Assembly: GCA_019112635.1 (NCBI GenBank) | Contig: DXIX01000017.1 | Coordinates: 124,001 to 188,000, forward strand | Source: Candidatus Blautia intestinigallinarum | GTDB taxonomy: Bacteria; Bacillota; Clostridia; Lachnospirales; Lachnospiraceae | Length of the DNA: 64,000 nucleotides | Direction: 5' to 3' | In this document: piece after piece, positions 43,173 to 53,556 of the stretch | Layout: each line of letters begins with the position of its first letter | Position numbering within the stretch: position 1 is the stretch's first letter | The notes under the pieces: model-generated | Database searches by the model: none | What the model was told of the DNA's origin: nothing | The model's input: the letters and a program-made list of their open reading frames with translations, nothing else | Program-made: the position numbers and the translations under genes

Positions 43173-45383
43173 GTGAAGAAAGAAAAATTAGAAAAGAGAA
43201 AAAAAGTGGTGCTAAGTCTGTTTCGTCATCCACAGTACAAACCTATGCGGATGAAGGAAATTGCCATGGTTTTTGATCTTCCCAAAGGGAGAAGAAAAGA
43301 ACTGTATCCGGTTTTGGATGCCCTTGTGGAGGAAGGTCTGGCAGTGGTGGACCGCAGAGGCAGATACGAGGCTGCGGACCGTGTGGCGAAGAAGAAAAAA
43401 GAGAATACACAGATCTATGTGGAAGGAACGTTTATCGGTAATTCGAAAGGTTTTGGATTTGTGGAAGTGGAAGGCGCCCAGGATGACATTTACATTCCGG
43501 AGGAAGACACCGGACAGGCCATGCATCTGGACAAGGTAAAGGTACAGATTGAGAAAGCGGCAGGGGAAGGCAGGCGGGCCCAGGGAAAAATTGTAAAAAT
43601 ACTGGAGCATTCCGTGACAGAGGTTGTGGGAACCTTTGAGAAAAGCAAAAAATATGGATTTGTGGTGCCCGACAATGCCAGATATTTCAGAGATATTTTC
43701 ATTCCCCAGGAAAGAATCAATCATGCCAGACATGGGGATAAAGTTGTGGTACAGATTACCCATTACGGAAGCAAGAAAAAAAGTCCGGAGGGCAAAGTGA
43801 CGGAAGTTCTTGGTAGCATTCATGATCCGGGTATGGATATCCTGGCAGTTGTCAAAAGTTATGGAATTCCGTCAGAGTTTCCCAATAAAGTGAAAAATCA
43901 GGCACAGAAAGTTCCGGATCAGCTTCTGGAAGGCGATTTTTATGGAAGGGTGGATCTGAGAGACTGGACAGTGGTGACCATCGATGGAGAAGATGCCAAA
44001 GATCTGGACGATGGAGTCTCCCTTACCTGGGATGAGAAGGGATACCATCTGGGTGTGCACATTGCGGATGTGACGAATTATGTCCAGGAGGGCAGTGCTT
44101 TGGACCGGGAGGCCCTGAAAAGGGGAACCAGTGTGTATCTGGCAGACCGGGTTATTCCCATGCTTCCCACCAGACTGTCCAACGGAATCTGTTCTCTGAA
44201 TCAGGGGGAGGACCGCCTGGCGTTAAGCTGTCTGATGGATTTGGATTTGGACGGCCGGGTTATCCATCACAGAATCGCGGAGACCGTGATTTGTGTCAAT
44301 GAGCGGATGACCTACACAGATGTGAAAAAAATTTTGGAGGGCAGTGATGAGGAGCTGCTGGCGAGGTATCGGGGGCTGGTTCCCATGTTCCAAAAAATGG
44401 CAGAAGTCTCCGCCAAGATCCGGCAAGCAAGACAGAAGCGGGGAGCCATCGATTTTGATTTCCCGGAGTGCAGAATTTTGCTGAATAAAGTGGGAAGACC
44501 TGTGGGAATCGTGCCCCATGAGTCAAATGTGGCGACCAGATTAATTGAGGATTTCATGCTTTTGGCCAATGAGACCGTTGCGCAGACTTTCAGCCAGATG
44601 AAACTTCCTTTCGTATACCGGACCCATGAGCGGCCGGATTCGGAGAAAATGGAGGCACTTCTGACTTTGCTGCACGGCCATGGCATTCCATTTCAGAAGG
44701 CCAGGGAGCAGGTGAGCCCAAAAGAAATTCAGAAGATTCTGAAGTCTATCCAGGGGATGCCCCAGGAGGCGCAGATAAGCCGCATGATTCTGCGCAGTAT
44801 GAAACAGGCACAGTACACTACAGAGTGTACCGGACACTTTGGCCTGGCTGCACAGTATTACTGCCATTTCACTTCACCGATCAGGAGATATCCGGATCTG
44901 CAGATACACCGTATTATTAAGGATTATCTCCGGGGCCGGATGGATGAAAAGAGAAAGGAACATTACCAGACAATCCTTGAGGATGTGGCCAGACAGTCCA
45001 GTGTCACAGAGCGCCGGGCAGATGAGGCGGAGCGCGAAGTGGAGAAGATGAAGAAAGCAGAGTACATGATGTATCACATAGGAGAGGTGTTTGAGGGTGT
45101 CATCAGCGGCGTGACTGCCTGGGGTTTTTATGTGGAACTGCCAGACACCATTGAAGGGCTGGTGCACGTGAACTCTCTGAGGGATGATTACTATGTCTAC
45201 CATGCAGAGAGCCAGGAGCTGGAAGGGGAGATCACGCACAGGCGTTATACCCTGGGAGATTCTGTTCTGGTGAAAGCTGCGGATGCAGATCCGGTGACCA
45301 AAACCGTGGATTTCATCCTGGCAGGGCGGACAAGACAGCAGAGAAAAGAAGAAAATGAAGTTGAGGTAGGGTCTTATGAGTAA
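43173..45383 (+). CDS. rnr: Ribonuclease R
   Basis: A 736-residue processive 3'-5' exoribonuclease that degrades structured RNA and works with tmRNA. A winged-helix N-terminus (about 15-70), two cold-shock domains, the RNB catalytic domain with [18 protein letters not shown] (metal-binding Asp cluster), and a C-terminal S1 domain (about 640-720) are visible. It starts with GTG six bases after AGGAGAG and overlaps smpB by eight bases. Confidence 0.96.
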   Translation: MKKEKLEKRKKVVLSLFRHPQYKPMRMKEIAMVFDLPKGRRKELYPVLDALVEEGLAVVDRRGRYEAADRVAKKKKENTQIYVEGTFIGNSKGFGFVEVEGAQDDIYIPEEDTGQAMHLDKVKVQIEKAAGEGRRAQGKIVKILEHSVTEVVGTFEKSKKYGFVVPDNARYFRDIFIPQERINHARHGDKVVVQITHYGSKKKSPEGKVTEVLGSIHDPGMDILAVVKSYGIPSEFPNKVKNQAQKVPDQLLEGDFYGRVDLRDWTVVTIDGEDAKDLDDGVSLTWDEKGYHLGVHIADVTNYVQEGSALDREALKRGTSVYLADRVIPMLPTRLSNGICSLNQGEDRLALSCLMDLDLDGRVIHHRIAETVICVNERMTYTDVKKILEGSDEELLARYRGLVPMFQKMAEVSAKIRQARQKRGAIDFDFPECRILLNKVGRPVGIVPHESNVATRLIEDFMLLANETVAQTFSQMKLPFVYRTHERPDSEKMEALLTLLHGHGIPFQKAREQVSPKEIQKILKSIQGMPQEAQISRMILRSMKQAQYTTECTGHFGLAAQYYCHFTSPIRRYPDLQIHRIIKDYLRGRMDEKRKEHYQTILEDVARQSSVTERRADEAEREVEKMKKAEYMMYHIGEVFEGVISGVTAWGFYVELPDTIEGLVHVNSLRDDYYVYHAESQELEGEITHRRYTLGDSVLVKAADADPVTKTVDFILAGRTRQQRKEENEVEVGSYE

Positions 45384-45843
45384 GAAAGAAAGTGTCCGGC
45401 TGGTGGCCAACAATAAGAAGGCATACCATGACTATTTTATTGATGACACTTATGAGGCAGGGATTGAACTGTTCGGAACAGAAGTGAAATCCCTGCGCAG
45501 CGGCAAGTGCAGTATCAAAGAGTCTTTTATCCGGATTGAGAGAGGAGAAGTTTTCGTATACGGTATGCATGTCAGTCCTTATGAGAAGGGGAACATTTTT
45601 AACAAAGATCCCCTGCGTGTGAGAAAACTTTTGCTCCATCGTTATGAGATTAACCGGTTGGAGAGTAAAATTGCGGAGAAAGGGTATACTCTGGTTCCTC
45701 TCAGGGTATATTTTAAGGGAAGCCTTGTGAAAGTGGAGATTGGACTGGCCCGGGGCAAGAAGCTGTATGACAAACGTCAGGACATTGCCAAAAAAGACCA
45801 GAGACGTGAGGCATTGAGGGAATTCAAAGTGAAAAATCTGTAG
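45376..45843 (+). CDS. smpB: SsrA-binding protein SmpB
   Basis: A 155-residue RNA-binding protein that delivers tmRNA to stalled ribosomes. It has [30 protein letters not shown], and the C-terminal [19 protein letters not shown] helix that mimics mRNA in the decoding site. It lies directly upstream of the tmRNA gene, completing an rnr-smpB-ssrA rescue cassette. Confidence 0.97.
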   Translation: MSKKESVRLVANNKKAYHDYFIDDTYEAGIELFGTEVKSLRSGKCSIKESFIRIERGEVFVYGMHVSPYEKGNIFNKDPLRVRKLLLHRYEINRLESKIAEKGYTLVPLRVYFKGSLVKVEIGLARGKKLYDKRQDIAKKDQRREALREFKVKNL

Positions 45844-45873
45844 TTGACAAAGATGGTTTGTCTGTCATATACT
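45844..45873 (+). promoter_or_regulatory. Promoter of ssrA
   Basis: TTGACA, 18 bases, TATACT. It begins immediately after the smpB stop; the mature RNA starts about 47 bases further on, implying a trimmed 5' leader. Confidence 0.75.
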
Positions 45874-45919
45874 ATCTCTGAGCAAGGAAGATTCGTCTGT
45901 CAGCCAGAAGTCTTATTGA

Positions 45920-46268
45920 GGGCTTGTACTGGTTTCGACGGGGGTTTTGAAGTTGCGGAAGCCATTCGCAGACTCCGGAACTGCGCATCAAGCCGGAACT
46001 TAAATATAAACGCAGACGAAGATTACGCGTTAGCAGCTGCCTAATTGCAGCTCGTCAGCCTTAGAGCACTCACACTTTAAGAATCTGGCGTCGACTATGT
46101 GAGAAACCTTGCCGGTTAAGCTTTGCGCCGGCAGATGTATGATGAAGCTACTGAAGTCTTAAGCCTGTCACCGGGCGTGAGATGGAGGAAATGTCAAAAC
46201 AGTGACTGTGATGGGAGATGCCGCAAGGGATAGGCTTTCGGACGCGGGTTCGATTCCCGCCAGGTCCA
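45920..46268 (+). ncRNA. ssrA: tmRNA
   Basis: A one-piece transfer-messenger RNA of about 349 nucleotides. The 5' end GGGCTTG followed by TACTGGTTTCGACGGGG pairs with the 3' CAGGTCC acceptor strand, and the T arm GGGTTCGATTCCCGCC is present. The tag frame runs from GCA at 46012 to TAA at 46042 and encodes ADEDYALAAA, ending in the usual ClpXP signal ALAAA. CCA is not encoded. Confidence 0.96.
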
Positions 46269-46272
46269 TAGA

Positions 46273-46310
46273 GAAAACCGCAGGGTTCCCAAGGGAGACT
46301 GCGGTTTTCA
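46273..46310 (+). terminator. Terminator of ssrA
   Basis: gaaaaccgcag pairs with ctgcggttttc, 11 perfect pairs with a 15-base loop; the T run is the end of the stem itself. Confidence 0.7.
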
Positions 46311-46328
46311 AACAGAGACATAAGGAGA

Positions 46329-46401
46329 GGGGCATTAGCGCAGCTGGGAGCGCGCCACACTGGCAGTGTGGAGGTCACGGGTTCAAGTCCCGTATGCTCC
46401 A
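46329..46401 (+). tRNA. tRNA-Ala(GGC)
   Basis: 73 nucleotides: acceptor ggggcat/atgctcc, D arm GCGCAGCTGGGAGCGC, anticodon loop ctggcag (GGC at 46362-46364), T arm CGGGTTCAAGTCCCG. CCA is not encoded. Confidence 0.95.
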
Positions 46402-46406
46402 GAGAG

Positions 46407-46434
46407 GACACTGTGTAGGGCAGTGTCTTTTTTG
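46407..46434 (+). terminator. Terminator after tRNA-Ala
   Basis: gacactg pairs with cagtgtc, loop of seven bases, then TTTTTT. Confidence 0.85.
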
Positions 46435-46591
46435 TGGAAAATTTTGTTCCTGTGAAACCAAGATGTTTCGTGAAAACGTACTGCGTCGGAAAGGAAGCCT
46501 TTCGCTTTGATAGGAAATTACGGATAAACTGGGAAAAGAGAAAGTTTTGTGGTATGATGAGAGAAGTAAGTCAGAAGGAAGGACAGGGATT

Positions 46592-47635
46592 ATGAAATTT
46601 GGCAAAATTCGAATCGAAGATGGAAATATTATTTTTACAAAGAGAGTCAAGACAAACACACTTCCTTGTTCCGAGATCCTGTGGGCCTATCGAAGAAGAG
46701 AAGAAAATGGAAAAAACCAGGAGTATTCCGAGTCCGTCTGCGTGGTGACACGTTATCATAAAAAATATCAGTTTGAGATGAGCGGCGAGGAGGTCACCGC
46801 CTGTATCCGGGAATTGCAGAAGCTGAATCCTTCTATGACCACAGGACTTCCAAAAGGAAGCAGAATCCCCTTCCAGGGGCTTTCCAACACCCGTGATCTG
46901 GGAGGACTGAAATCCGAGGATGGAAGATTGATTCTTCCGAAAAAACTGATTCGCAGCGGAGACCTGTATCATCTGTCTCATGAAGATCAGAAGACTCTGC
47001 GGAAAAAATATGAGTTGAGTAAGGTGATTGACTTTCGGACCATGCAGGAGAAGGAGCGCAAACCGGATACCAAGCTTGAGGGGGTAACCTATGTATTCAA
47101 TCCGATTCTGGATGAGGCTACCTTCGGCATTACAAGAGAGAGTAGTATGGAGGAGGATTTGACTTTTGCGAAGGTGGATATGGGAGATTTTCTGGAGAAA
47201 GTATACCGGCAGCTGATCAAAGATCCCTATGCGTTGGATCAGTATGCGCAGTTTATGGATGAACTTCTCCGCCAGAGAGAGGGAGCAGTTCTGTATCACT
47301 GTTCTGCCGGGAAAGACCGGGTGGGAGTGGGAACCGCTCTGTTATTGAGTGCTCTGGGAATTCCCAGACCGGTGATCATGGAAGATTACTTAAGAACCAA
47401 TGCGTATCTGGAAGAGGAGGCAGAGTACATGATTCAGCTTCTGGAGACCAGGATGATTGTGAGTCCACAGATTTATTCGAATGTGCAGGCTGCGTTCAGT
47501 GTACGCCGTTCTTATCTTGAGGGTGTCTTCCAGGTGATCGAGGAACAGTATGGTTCTATGGAGATATTCTTGCGGAAGAAGATGTATCTGTCGCCAAAAG
47601 CTTTGGAACAACTTCGCAATAAATATCTCATATGA
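46592..47635 (+). CDS. Tyrosine/lipid phosphatase-like protein (Tyr_phosphatase_3)
   Basis: The 347-residue protein has an N-terminal ~80-residue beta-rich module (GKIRIEDGNIIFTKR, then SEILWAYRRREE) that resembles a small PH-like domain. A dual-specificity phosphatase domain follows (about 95-345) with the opening STRDLGG-type motif (NTRDLGG) and the P-loop HCSAGKDRVG (C237, R243). The family dephosphorylates phosphotyrosine or phosphoinositides; the bacterial substrate is unknown. The start ATG is after AAGGAAGGACAGGG. Confidence 0.87.
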   Translation: MKFGKIRIEDGNIIFTKRVKTNTLPCSEILWAYRRREENGKNQEYSESVCVVTRYHKKYQFEMSGEEVTACIRELQKLNPSMTTGLPKGSRIPFQGLSNTRDLGGLKSEDGRLILPKKLIRSGDLYHLSHEDQKTLRKKYELSKVIDFRTMQEKERKPDTKLEGVTYVFNPILDEATFGITRESSMEEDLTFAKVDMGDFLEKVYRQLIKDPYALDQYAQFMDELLRQREGAVLYHCSAGKDRVGVGTALLLSALGIPRPVIMEDYLRTNAYLEEEAEYMIQLLETRMIVSPQIYSNVQAAFSVRRSYLEGVFQVIEEQYGSMEIFLRKKMYLSPKALEQLRNKYLI

Positions 47636-47643
47636 ATGGCATG

Positions 47644-47685
47644 GACAGAAATATTCTGGAGTTTTGGAAGGATTTTCTGTCTTTG
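47644..47685 (+). terminator. Weak terminator candidate after the phosphatase gene
   Basis: gacagaaa pairs with tttctgtc over a 22-base loop, followed by TTTGG. The T run is short. Confidence 0.35.
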
Positions 47686-47770
47686 GTGGAAATTTAATCT
47701 TGTTTTTTTAAGATAATTGTGGTACGTTAGTCTGGTAGATTATTACAGGCAGATAAAGGAAGGGAATTTG

Positions 47771-48274
47771 ATGAGAGAGAATAAAAGGGTTTTATCTTTG
47801 TTGGTGGACAACGTCTCAGGTACGTTAAGCCGTATTGCCGGTCTGTTCAGCCGCAGAGGATATAATATAGACAGTCTTTCCGTGGGTGAGACCGCGGATC
47901 CCAGATTTTCCCGTATGACTGTGGTCTGCACGGGAGAGGAACTGATTCTGGAGCAGATTACCAAGCAGCTGGCTAAGCTGGTGGATGTGCGGGATATCAA
48001 AGTTCTGGATCCGGAAGACAGTGTGTGCAGAGAGATGATTCTGGTAAAGATTTCTACTACGGTAGAGCAGAGGGAGAGTGTTTTCGCAGTTGCAGATATT
48101 TTCCGCGCGAAAGTAGTGGATGTGAGCAAGGACTCCCTGGTCATTGAGCTGACCGGAAGCAAGAATAAGCTGGAAGCATTCCTGGAACTTCTGGAGCCCT
48201 ATGAGATTCTGGAGCTGGCACGCACAGGAATCACTGGATTGTCCCGGGGAGCTGAGAATGTAACCTTTTTATAA
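47771..48274 (+). CDS. ilvN: Acetolactate synthase small (regulatory) subunit
   Basis: A 167-residue regulatory subunit that binds valine and activates acetolactate synthase. An N-terminal ACT domain (KRVLSLLVDNVSGTLSRIAGLF, RRGYNIDSLSVG) and the C-terminal ALS_ss domain (about 85-160) are both full length. The catalytic ilvB gene is not in the window, so the complex is encoded at two places. ATG 47771 follows AGGAAGGG. ilvC is 76 bases on. Confidence 0.95.
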   Translation: MRENKRVLSLLVDNVSGTLSRIAGLFSRRGYNIDSLSVGETADPRFSRMTVVCTGEELILEQITKQLAKLVDVRDIKVLDPEDSVCREMILVKISTTVEQRESVFAVADIFRAKVVDVSKDSLVIELTGSKNKLEAFLELLEPYEILELARTGITGLSRGAENVTFL

Positions 48275-48296
48275 AAGCTAGCTAAGGGCATTACTT

Positions 48297-48325
48297 TTTA
48301 CAAAGCTTACCCTTAACGATATATC
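48297..48325 (+). promoter_or_regulatory. Possible promoter of ilvC
   Basis: TTTACA, 17 bases, TATATC. A six-pair stem TAAGGG/CCCTTA (48283-48315) overlaps it. Confidence 0.4.
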
Positions 48326-48338
48326 ACAATACATATAG

Positions 48339-49364
<1,026 letters not shown>

Positions 49365-49378
49365 ACAAGGAGATAAGA

Positions 49379-49409
49379 GGGGATGTTGGTCCGCCAACAT
49401 CCCTTTTTG
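49379..49409 (+). terminator. Terminator after ilvC
   Basis: ggGATGTTGG pairs with CCAACATCCC over a TCCG loop, then TTTTTG. Confidence 0.92.
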
Positions 49410-49430
49410 TAACAAAAGAAAGGGCGAGTA

Positions 49431-49793
49431 ATGAAAGAGAGAAATATTGCTTTGTGCATTGTGTTTTGTATCATCACCTGTGGAATCTATGGGATTTACT
49501 GGATGATCGTTCTCAACGATGAGCTTTTAGATGCTCTGGGGGAGGACGGCACCAGCGGGGGAATGGTATTCTTGTTCAGCCTTATCACCTGTGGAATTTA
49601 CGGTCTCTACTGGATTTATCAGATGGGGAAAAGAGTGGATCGTCTGAACGAAAGATATGGCCGTCACACTGACAATTCCGGACTTCTCTATCTGCTGGTC
49701 TCCATCATCGGACTTCAGATTGTGATCTATGCGATTATCCAGAACGAATTGAATAATTATCACCGTGACAGTAATTTTCAGTATTATCAATAA
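49431..49793 (+). CDS. DUF4234 family small membrane protein
   Basis: A 120-residue protein with three membrane segments. The two-fold motif ITCGIYGIYW (about 15-24) and LITCGIYGLYWIY (about 51-63) is characteristic of DUF4234, a family of unknown function common in Firmicutes. AAAGGGCGAG precedes the ATG. Confidence 0.85.
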   Translation: MKERNIALCIVFCIITCGIYGIYWMIVLNDELLDALGEDGTSGGMVFLFSLITCGIYGLYWIYQMGKRVDRLNERYGRHTDNSGLLYLLVSIIGLQIVIYAIIQNELNNYHRDSNFQYYQ

Positions 49794-49798
49794 AGGAG

Positions 49799-50093
49799 GA
49801 GCAGATTGCCGGTGTGGAGGGGGCTGCCTTGTTTTCCGGAGTGTGTAAGGTGAATGCAGTGATTACTTCACAGATACTGATTGATTTTTTTCAAGGTAAA
49901 CGAAATTATCAATGTGGAGACAGCGAGCGTGGCCCATGTGTGTTACGTGAATCAGATACCGTTTCTTTCCGTTCGATGTATCACGGATACTCCTCAGCAC
50001 AGTGGAGTTGAAAACTTTGAGGAGAATTGCGCGAAAGCTTCGAGTATCGCAAAAGATATCACGGTGGCTCTGTTAAAAGAATACAGTAAATGA
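49799..50093 (+). pseudogene. mtnN: Remnant of 5'-methylthioadenosine/S-adenosylhomocysteine nucleosidase
   Basis: Two pieces in different frames match MTA/SAH nucleosidase. The first (49799-49900) reads LFSGVCKVNAVITSQILIDFF, close to the family's SGIGKVNA...TQILID stretch near residue 50. The second (about 49896-50093) reads NVETASVAHVCYVNQIPFLSVR and CITDTPQHSG, matching the C-terminal part with the equivalents of catalytic E174 and D197. The middle ~110 residues are missing and the frame shifts at the join. AAAGGAGG still stands just upstream. The gene is therefore a deletion relic. Confidence 0.8.
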
Positions 50094-50100
50094 TATGAGA

Positions 50101-50130
50101 TAAGCCCGCCATTTGGCGGGCTCATTTAGC
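50101..50130. terminator. Hairpin terminator between mtnN remnant and LysR gene
   Basis: agcccgcc pairs with ggcgggct over an ATTT loop, with CATTT after it. Confidence 0.6.
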
Positions 50131-50182
50131 GTCACGGGAAATTGTCTGGATGAAACAATTTTGCCGGCAAAGTATAATCATG

Positions 50183-51064
50183 TCAGTCAAATAATCTCAG
50201 AAAATGGCTGACGCAAGGAAGCTGGAGAGCGGATTTTCGAAAGACAAATCCCACGGTACGGCTTGGAAAAGAGACTCCCAGGTCCACTTCTTTTAGGAGT
50301 CCGGTCTGAAGCTCGTTCTGAACAAATTCACGGATCACACAGGCGATTCCAAGCCCGATCTTGGCGAACTCGATGAGAAGATCCATCGTGGTGATTTCCA
50401 GTACATTTTCCAACACAATGTTATGTTTGCGGAAAGCACTGTCCACATACTGACGGGTGATATTTTCTTCATCCAGCATCATGAATGCCGCGTTGGAGAA
50501 TAGATCAGAACTGCCGGAACGAAGAGACAGGTTGTTCAGATAGCTCTCCGTTGCCACAAAGGTATCCTGGATCGGACACAAGGGCTGGAAGGAGAAGGAC
50601 TTCAGATTCTGGGTTTTTCCCACAAGGCCGATGTCAATCCGGTCTTCCTCCAGAAGCGAAAGGGTCTGATAGGTGGACTGACAGGAGATGGTCAGACGCA
50701 CATGGGGATACTGCTGGACATATTGCTGCAGATAAGGCAGAAGAAGATATTTGCACAAGGTTGTGCTGACGCCGATCCGCATCTGGGAAATACCTAAAGA
50801 ATGGTTCCTCAGCAGCAGATCCTCGCCGGTCTCCAGGGCATGCAAAGCACTGTCCACATACTGGAAAAGAAGCGTGCCGTCCTGCGTCAGCGACACACCC
50901 CGGGAAGAACGGGTGAAGAGCACCGTCTGCAGGTGATCCTCCAGACGGTGGATTGCCTTACTCACTCCCGGCTGACTGATGTATAATTCCTTGGAAGCCT
51001 TGGAGATGTTGCCGGTTTTGGCGACAGTATGAAAAATTTTGTAAAGAGATAGATTTTCAGCCAT
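50183..51064 (-). CDS. LysR-family transcriptional regulator
   Basis: The 293-residue protein has an N-terminal winged HTH (about 1-60: YKIFHTVAKTGNISKASKELYISQPGVSKAIHRLE without the last part varying) and a LysR substrate-binding domain (about 90-290). It is divergent from leuCD, with the shared palindrome and T-N11-A-like box between them, so it probably controls leuCD and itself. The effector is unknown; an intermediate of leucine synthesis is plausible. Confidence 0.9.
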   Translation of the reverse strand: MAENLSLYKIFHTVAKTGNISKASKELYISQPGVSKAIHRLEDHLQTVLFTRSSRGVSLTQDGTLLFQYVDSALHALETGEDLLLRNHSLGISQMRIGVSTTLCKYLLLPYLQQYVQQYPHVRLTISCQSTYQTLSLLEEDRIDIGLVGKTQNLKSFSFQPLCPIQDTFVATESYLNNLSLRSGSSDLFSNAAFMMLDEENITRQYVDSAFRKHNIVLENVLEITTMDLLIEFAKIGLGIACVIREFVQNELQTGLLKEVDLGVSFPSRTVGFVFRKSALQLPCVSHFLRLFD

Positions 51065-51132
51065 AGTCTGCTCCTTTTTCTGCTTATGGGGGCCTGAAAG
51101 AAAACTGGTTCAGGTAAAAGCTAAATATATCT

Positions 51133-51150
51133 ATAAGTTATGGTAACTAT
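51133..51150. promoter_or_regulatory. LysR-type binding box candidate
   Basis: ATAaGTTA-tgg-TAACTAT is an interrupted dyad of the LTTR kind, midway between the divergent genes and just upstream of the leuC -35. Confidence 0.45.
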
Positions 51151-51163
51151 TCGTAATATGTAT

Positions 51164-51192
51164 TTGTATTATAGCATCAGGGGTGCTATAAT
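51164..51192 (+). promoter_or_regulatory. Promoter of leuCD
   Basis: TTGTAT (51164-51169), 17 bases, TATAAT (51187-51192). Confidence 0.7.
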
Positions 51193-51197
51193 GTCTA
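51168..51197 (-). promoter_or_regulatory. Overlapping divergent promoter toward the LysR gene, with palindrome
   Basis: On the minus strand TAGACA, 18 bases, TATAAT. The two -10 elements are the outer parts of a perfect inverted repeat (ATTATAGCA, seven bases, TGCTATAAT; 51168-51192), so the face-to-face promoters overlap almost fully. Confidence 0.55.
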
Positions 51198-51264
51198 CAG
51201 TAAGAAGAAACGAAAGATAATACCTGAGTGAAAAATAAAATGGAAGTATTGGAGGAATGAGAAG

Positions 51265-52533
51265 ATGGGAATGACGATGACGCAGAAAATTCTGGCGGCT
51301 CATGCAGGACTGGACCATGTGGAGGCTGGCCAATTGATTGAAGCGGATTTGGATCTGGTGCTGGGAAATGATATTACCTCACCGGTGGCGATTCATGAGA
51401 TGGATAAGATGACAGTGAAAGAGGTCTTTGACAAAGATAAGATTGCCCTTGTCATGGATCATTTTATACCGAACAAAGATATTAAATCTGCGGAACACTG
51501 TAAATGTGTGCGAGAGTTTGCGTGCCGCCATGATATCACAAATTATTTTGATGTGGGAGAGATGGGAATTGAACATGCGCTGCTGCCGGAGAAAGGTCTG
51601 ACTGTGGCAGGGGATGTGATCATTGGAGCAGACTCTCATACCTGTACTTACGGCGCGCTGGGAGCGTTTTCTACCGGAGTGGGAAGTACCGATATGGCAG
51701 CGGGAATGGCAACAGGAAAGGCATGGTTTAAAGTTCCCTCTGCGATCAAATTCAACCTGGTTGGAAAACCTTCCAAGTGGGTCAGCGGAAAAGATGTGAT
51801 TCTCCATATCATCGGTATGATCGGAGTGGATGGCGCTCTGTATAAATCCATGGAGTTTGTGGGAGAAGGAATCGCGCATCTGTCCATGGATGACCGTTTT
51901 ACCATCGCAAACATGGCGATTGAAGCCGGCGGAAAAAATGGAATTTTCCCGGTGGATGATAAGGCGATTGCTTACATGAAAGAGCACTCCAAGAGAGAAT
52001 TCAAGATCTACGAGGCAGATGAAGATGCGGTCTATGATGAGGAATATACCATTGATCTGAGTGAACTGAAGCCGACCATTGCATTTCCGCATCTTCCGGA
52101 AAACACTAAGACCATTGATGAGATCACAGAGGATGTGAAGATTGATCAGTCCGTGATTGGTTCCTGTACAAATGGAAGAATTGAAGATCTGAGAATAGCA
52201 GCCGAGATCCTGAAGGGGCGTAAAGTGAAGAAAGGAATCCGTTGTATCGTAATTCCGGCGACACAGGCTATCTATCTTCAGGCACTCAAGGAAGGATTGC
52301 TGGAGATTTTCATTGAGGCGGGAGCAGTGGTCAGCACACCAACCTGCGGACCTTGCCTGGGAGGTTATATGGGAATCCTTGCCGAGGAAGAGAGATGTAT
52401 CTCCACAACGAACCGGAATTTCGTGGGACGAATGGGACATGTGGATTCAGAAGTATATCTGGCAAGCCCGGCTGTGGCCGCGGCCAGTGCCGTGACCGGT
52501 AAGATTTCAGCACCGGCAGAATTAGGTTTATAG
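51265..52533 (+). CDS. leuC: 3-isopropylmalate dehydratase large subunit
   Basis: The Fe-S subunit of isopropylmalate isomerase. The 422-residue short form, typical of anaerobes and archaea, has [15 protein letters not shown], the cluster cysteines in [12 protein letters not shown] and [13 protein letters not shown], and the [11 protein letters not shown] segment. GGAGG lies nine bases before the ATG. leuD follows 12 bases on; leuA and leuB are outside the window. Confidence 0.95.
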   Translation: MGMTMTQKILAAHAGLDHVEAGQLIEADLDLVLGNDITSPVAIHEMDKMTVKEVFDKDKIALVMDHFIPNKDIKSAEHCKCVREFACRHDITNYFDVGEMGIEHALLPEKGLTVAGDVIIGADSHTCTYGALGAFSTGVGSTDMAAGMATGKAWFKVPSAIKFNLVGKPSKWVSGKDVILHIIGMIGVDGALYKSMEFVGEGIAHLSMDDRFTIANMAIEAGGKNGIFPVDDKAIAYMKEHSKREFKIYEADEDAVYDEEYTIDLSELKPTIAFPHLPENTKTIDEITEDVKIDQSVIGSCTNGRIEDLRIAAEILKGRKVKKGIRCIVIPATQAIYLQALKEGLLEIFIEAGAVVSTPTCGPCLGGYMGILAEEERCISTTNRNFVGRMGHVDSEVYLASPAVAAASAVTGKISAPAELGL

Positions 52534-52545
52534 GAGGGAAATTCG

Positions 52546-53040
52546 ATGAAAGCAAGCGGAAGAGTTTTTAAATACGGCGACAATGTGGATACGGATGTCA
52601 TTATCCCGGCCCGTTATCTGAATTCTTCAGATCCGGCTGAGCTGGCCACACATTGTATGGAAGATATTGACAAAGATTTTGTGAAAAAAGTTCATAAGGG
52701 AGATCTGATCGTGGCAGACAAAAATTTTGGTTGTGGTTCTTCCAGAGAACATGCTCCGATTGCGATCAAGGCAGCTGGAGTGAGCTGTGTGATTGCGCAG
52801 ACTTTTGCCAGAATTTTTTATCGCAATGCCATCAATATCGGTCTTCCGATTATTGAGTGTCCGGAGGCTTCCAAGGGAATTGAGGATGGAGATGAAGTGG
52901 AAGTGGATTTTGACACAGGAATCATCTATAACCGAACCCGGGGAACACAGTTTAAGGGACAGGCTTTTCCAGAGTTTATGCAGAAGATCATCAAGGCAGA
53001 AGGCCTGATCAATTATATTAACAGCAAGGCTGAATCATAA
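52546..53040 (+). CDS. leuD: 3-isopropylmalate dehydratase small subunit
   Basis: The 164-residue swivel-domain partner of LeuC. It has [18 protein letters not shown], the loop [18 protein letters not shown] and [15 protein letters not shown]. Length is the usual one for the LeuC/HacA-type small subunit. Confidence 0.96.
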   Translation: MKASGRVFKYGDNVDTDVIIPARYLNSSDPAELATHCMEDIDKDFVKKVHKGDLIVADKNFGCGSSREHAPIAIKAAGVSCVIAQTFARIFYRNAINIGLPIIECPEASKGIEDGDEVEVDFDTGIIYNRTRGTQFKGQAFPEFMQKIIKAEGLINYINSKAES

Positions 53041-53048
53041 GAGAGAAA

Positions 53049-53108
53049 AGATCTGGGAAAGGGTGAAGTGAGAGGAAAGCTTCCTCTTGCAAAACTTTCC
53101 CAGATTTT
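53049..53108 (+). terminator. Two-storey hairpin terminator after leuD
   Basis: atctgggaaag pairs with ctttcccagat; inside it agagga/tcctct forms a second stem. TTTTAT follows. Confidence 0.7.
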
Positions 53109-53121
53109 ATGAAAAAAGTAG

Positions 53122-53149
53122 TTGAAATTCAGACAAAGTATGATATAAT
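53122..53149 (+). promoter_or_regulatory. Promoter of tRNA-Pro
   Basis: TTGAAA (53122-53127), 16 bases, TATAAT (53144-53149), 12 bases before the tRNA. Confidence 0.8.
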
Positions 53150-53161
53150 GGAATAGTTCGA

Positions 53162-53235
53162 CGGGGTATGGCGTAGCTTGGTAGCGCGCACGGCTGGGGG
53201 CCGTGAGGTCGCAGGTTCAAATCCTGTTGCCCCGA
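53162..53235 (+). tRNA. tRNA-Pro(GGG)
   Basis: 74 nucleotides: acceptor cggggta/tgccccg, anticodon stem cacgg/ccgtg with loop ctggggg (GGG at 53196-53198), T arm GCAGGTTCAAATCCTGT. CCA is not encoded. Confidence 0.94.
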
Positions 53236-53556
53236 TTTTTGCTTTTAAATAAAGTATTTTTGGAGTTTTAAAAATTACCTTGATTACTTTTTATGAAGTA
53301 TAACTAGCATAGGAGGAAATCTTGGACATATGGCCTTAAGGAGCTATATATAAATGCATTAATGGTAGTGTATTTATATATAGTTTTTTTATATTGTTAA
53401 TTTTCTTTTTCAGATATCAAAGAGAAAAAGAAGAGGCTTTGATATTACAAAAACGTAATTGATGAAATTCCAAAAAGAAATCAATATATCAGCTGGTGAG
53501 AATAAAAAAACAGGAGAATTTAATCTCCTGCTGTTTTATTAATTTGATTTTGTTTA
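53236..53556. other. AT-rich intergenic region with an orphan leader-terminator
   Basis: No full gene is seen. AGGAGG at 53311-53316 is followed five bases on by TTG and a five-codon frame (MDIWP, stop at 53332), then the strong hairpin at 53343. A second dyad atatcaaag/ctttgatat spans 53414-53445. The arrangement looks like an attenuation leader whose target gene is lost, but this is speculative. Confidence 0.4.
53343..53391 (+). terminator. Strong AT-rich terminator in the leader-like region
   Basis: ctatatataaatgca pairs with tgtatttatatatag (15 pairs, one G-U), followed by TTTTTTT. Confidence 0.75.

Noticed and set aside
45844-46044. Small protein gene after smpB ending NADEDYALAAA
   Set aside because: This frame is the mRNA-like part of tmRNA, not a separate gene.
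47636-47770. T-box or branched-chain attenuator upstream of ilvN
   Set aside because: No T-box AGGGUGGNACCGCG-like element and no Leu/Val/Ile-rich leader peptide were seen.
51379-52440. Long minus-strand frame opposite leuC
   Set aside because: Antisense shadow of leuC without its own start signals.
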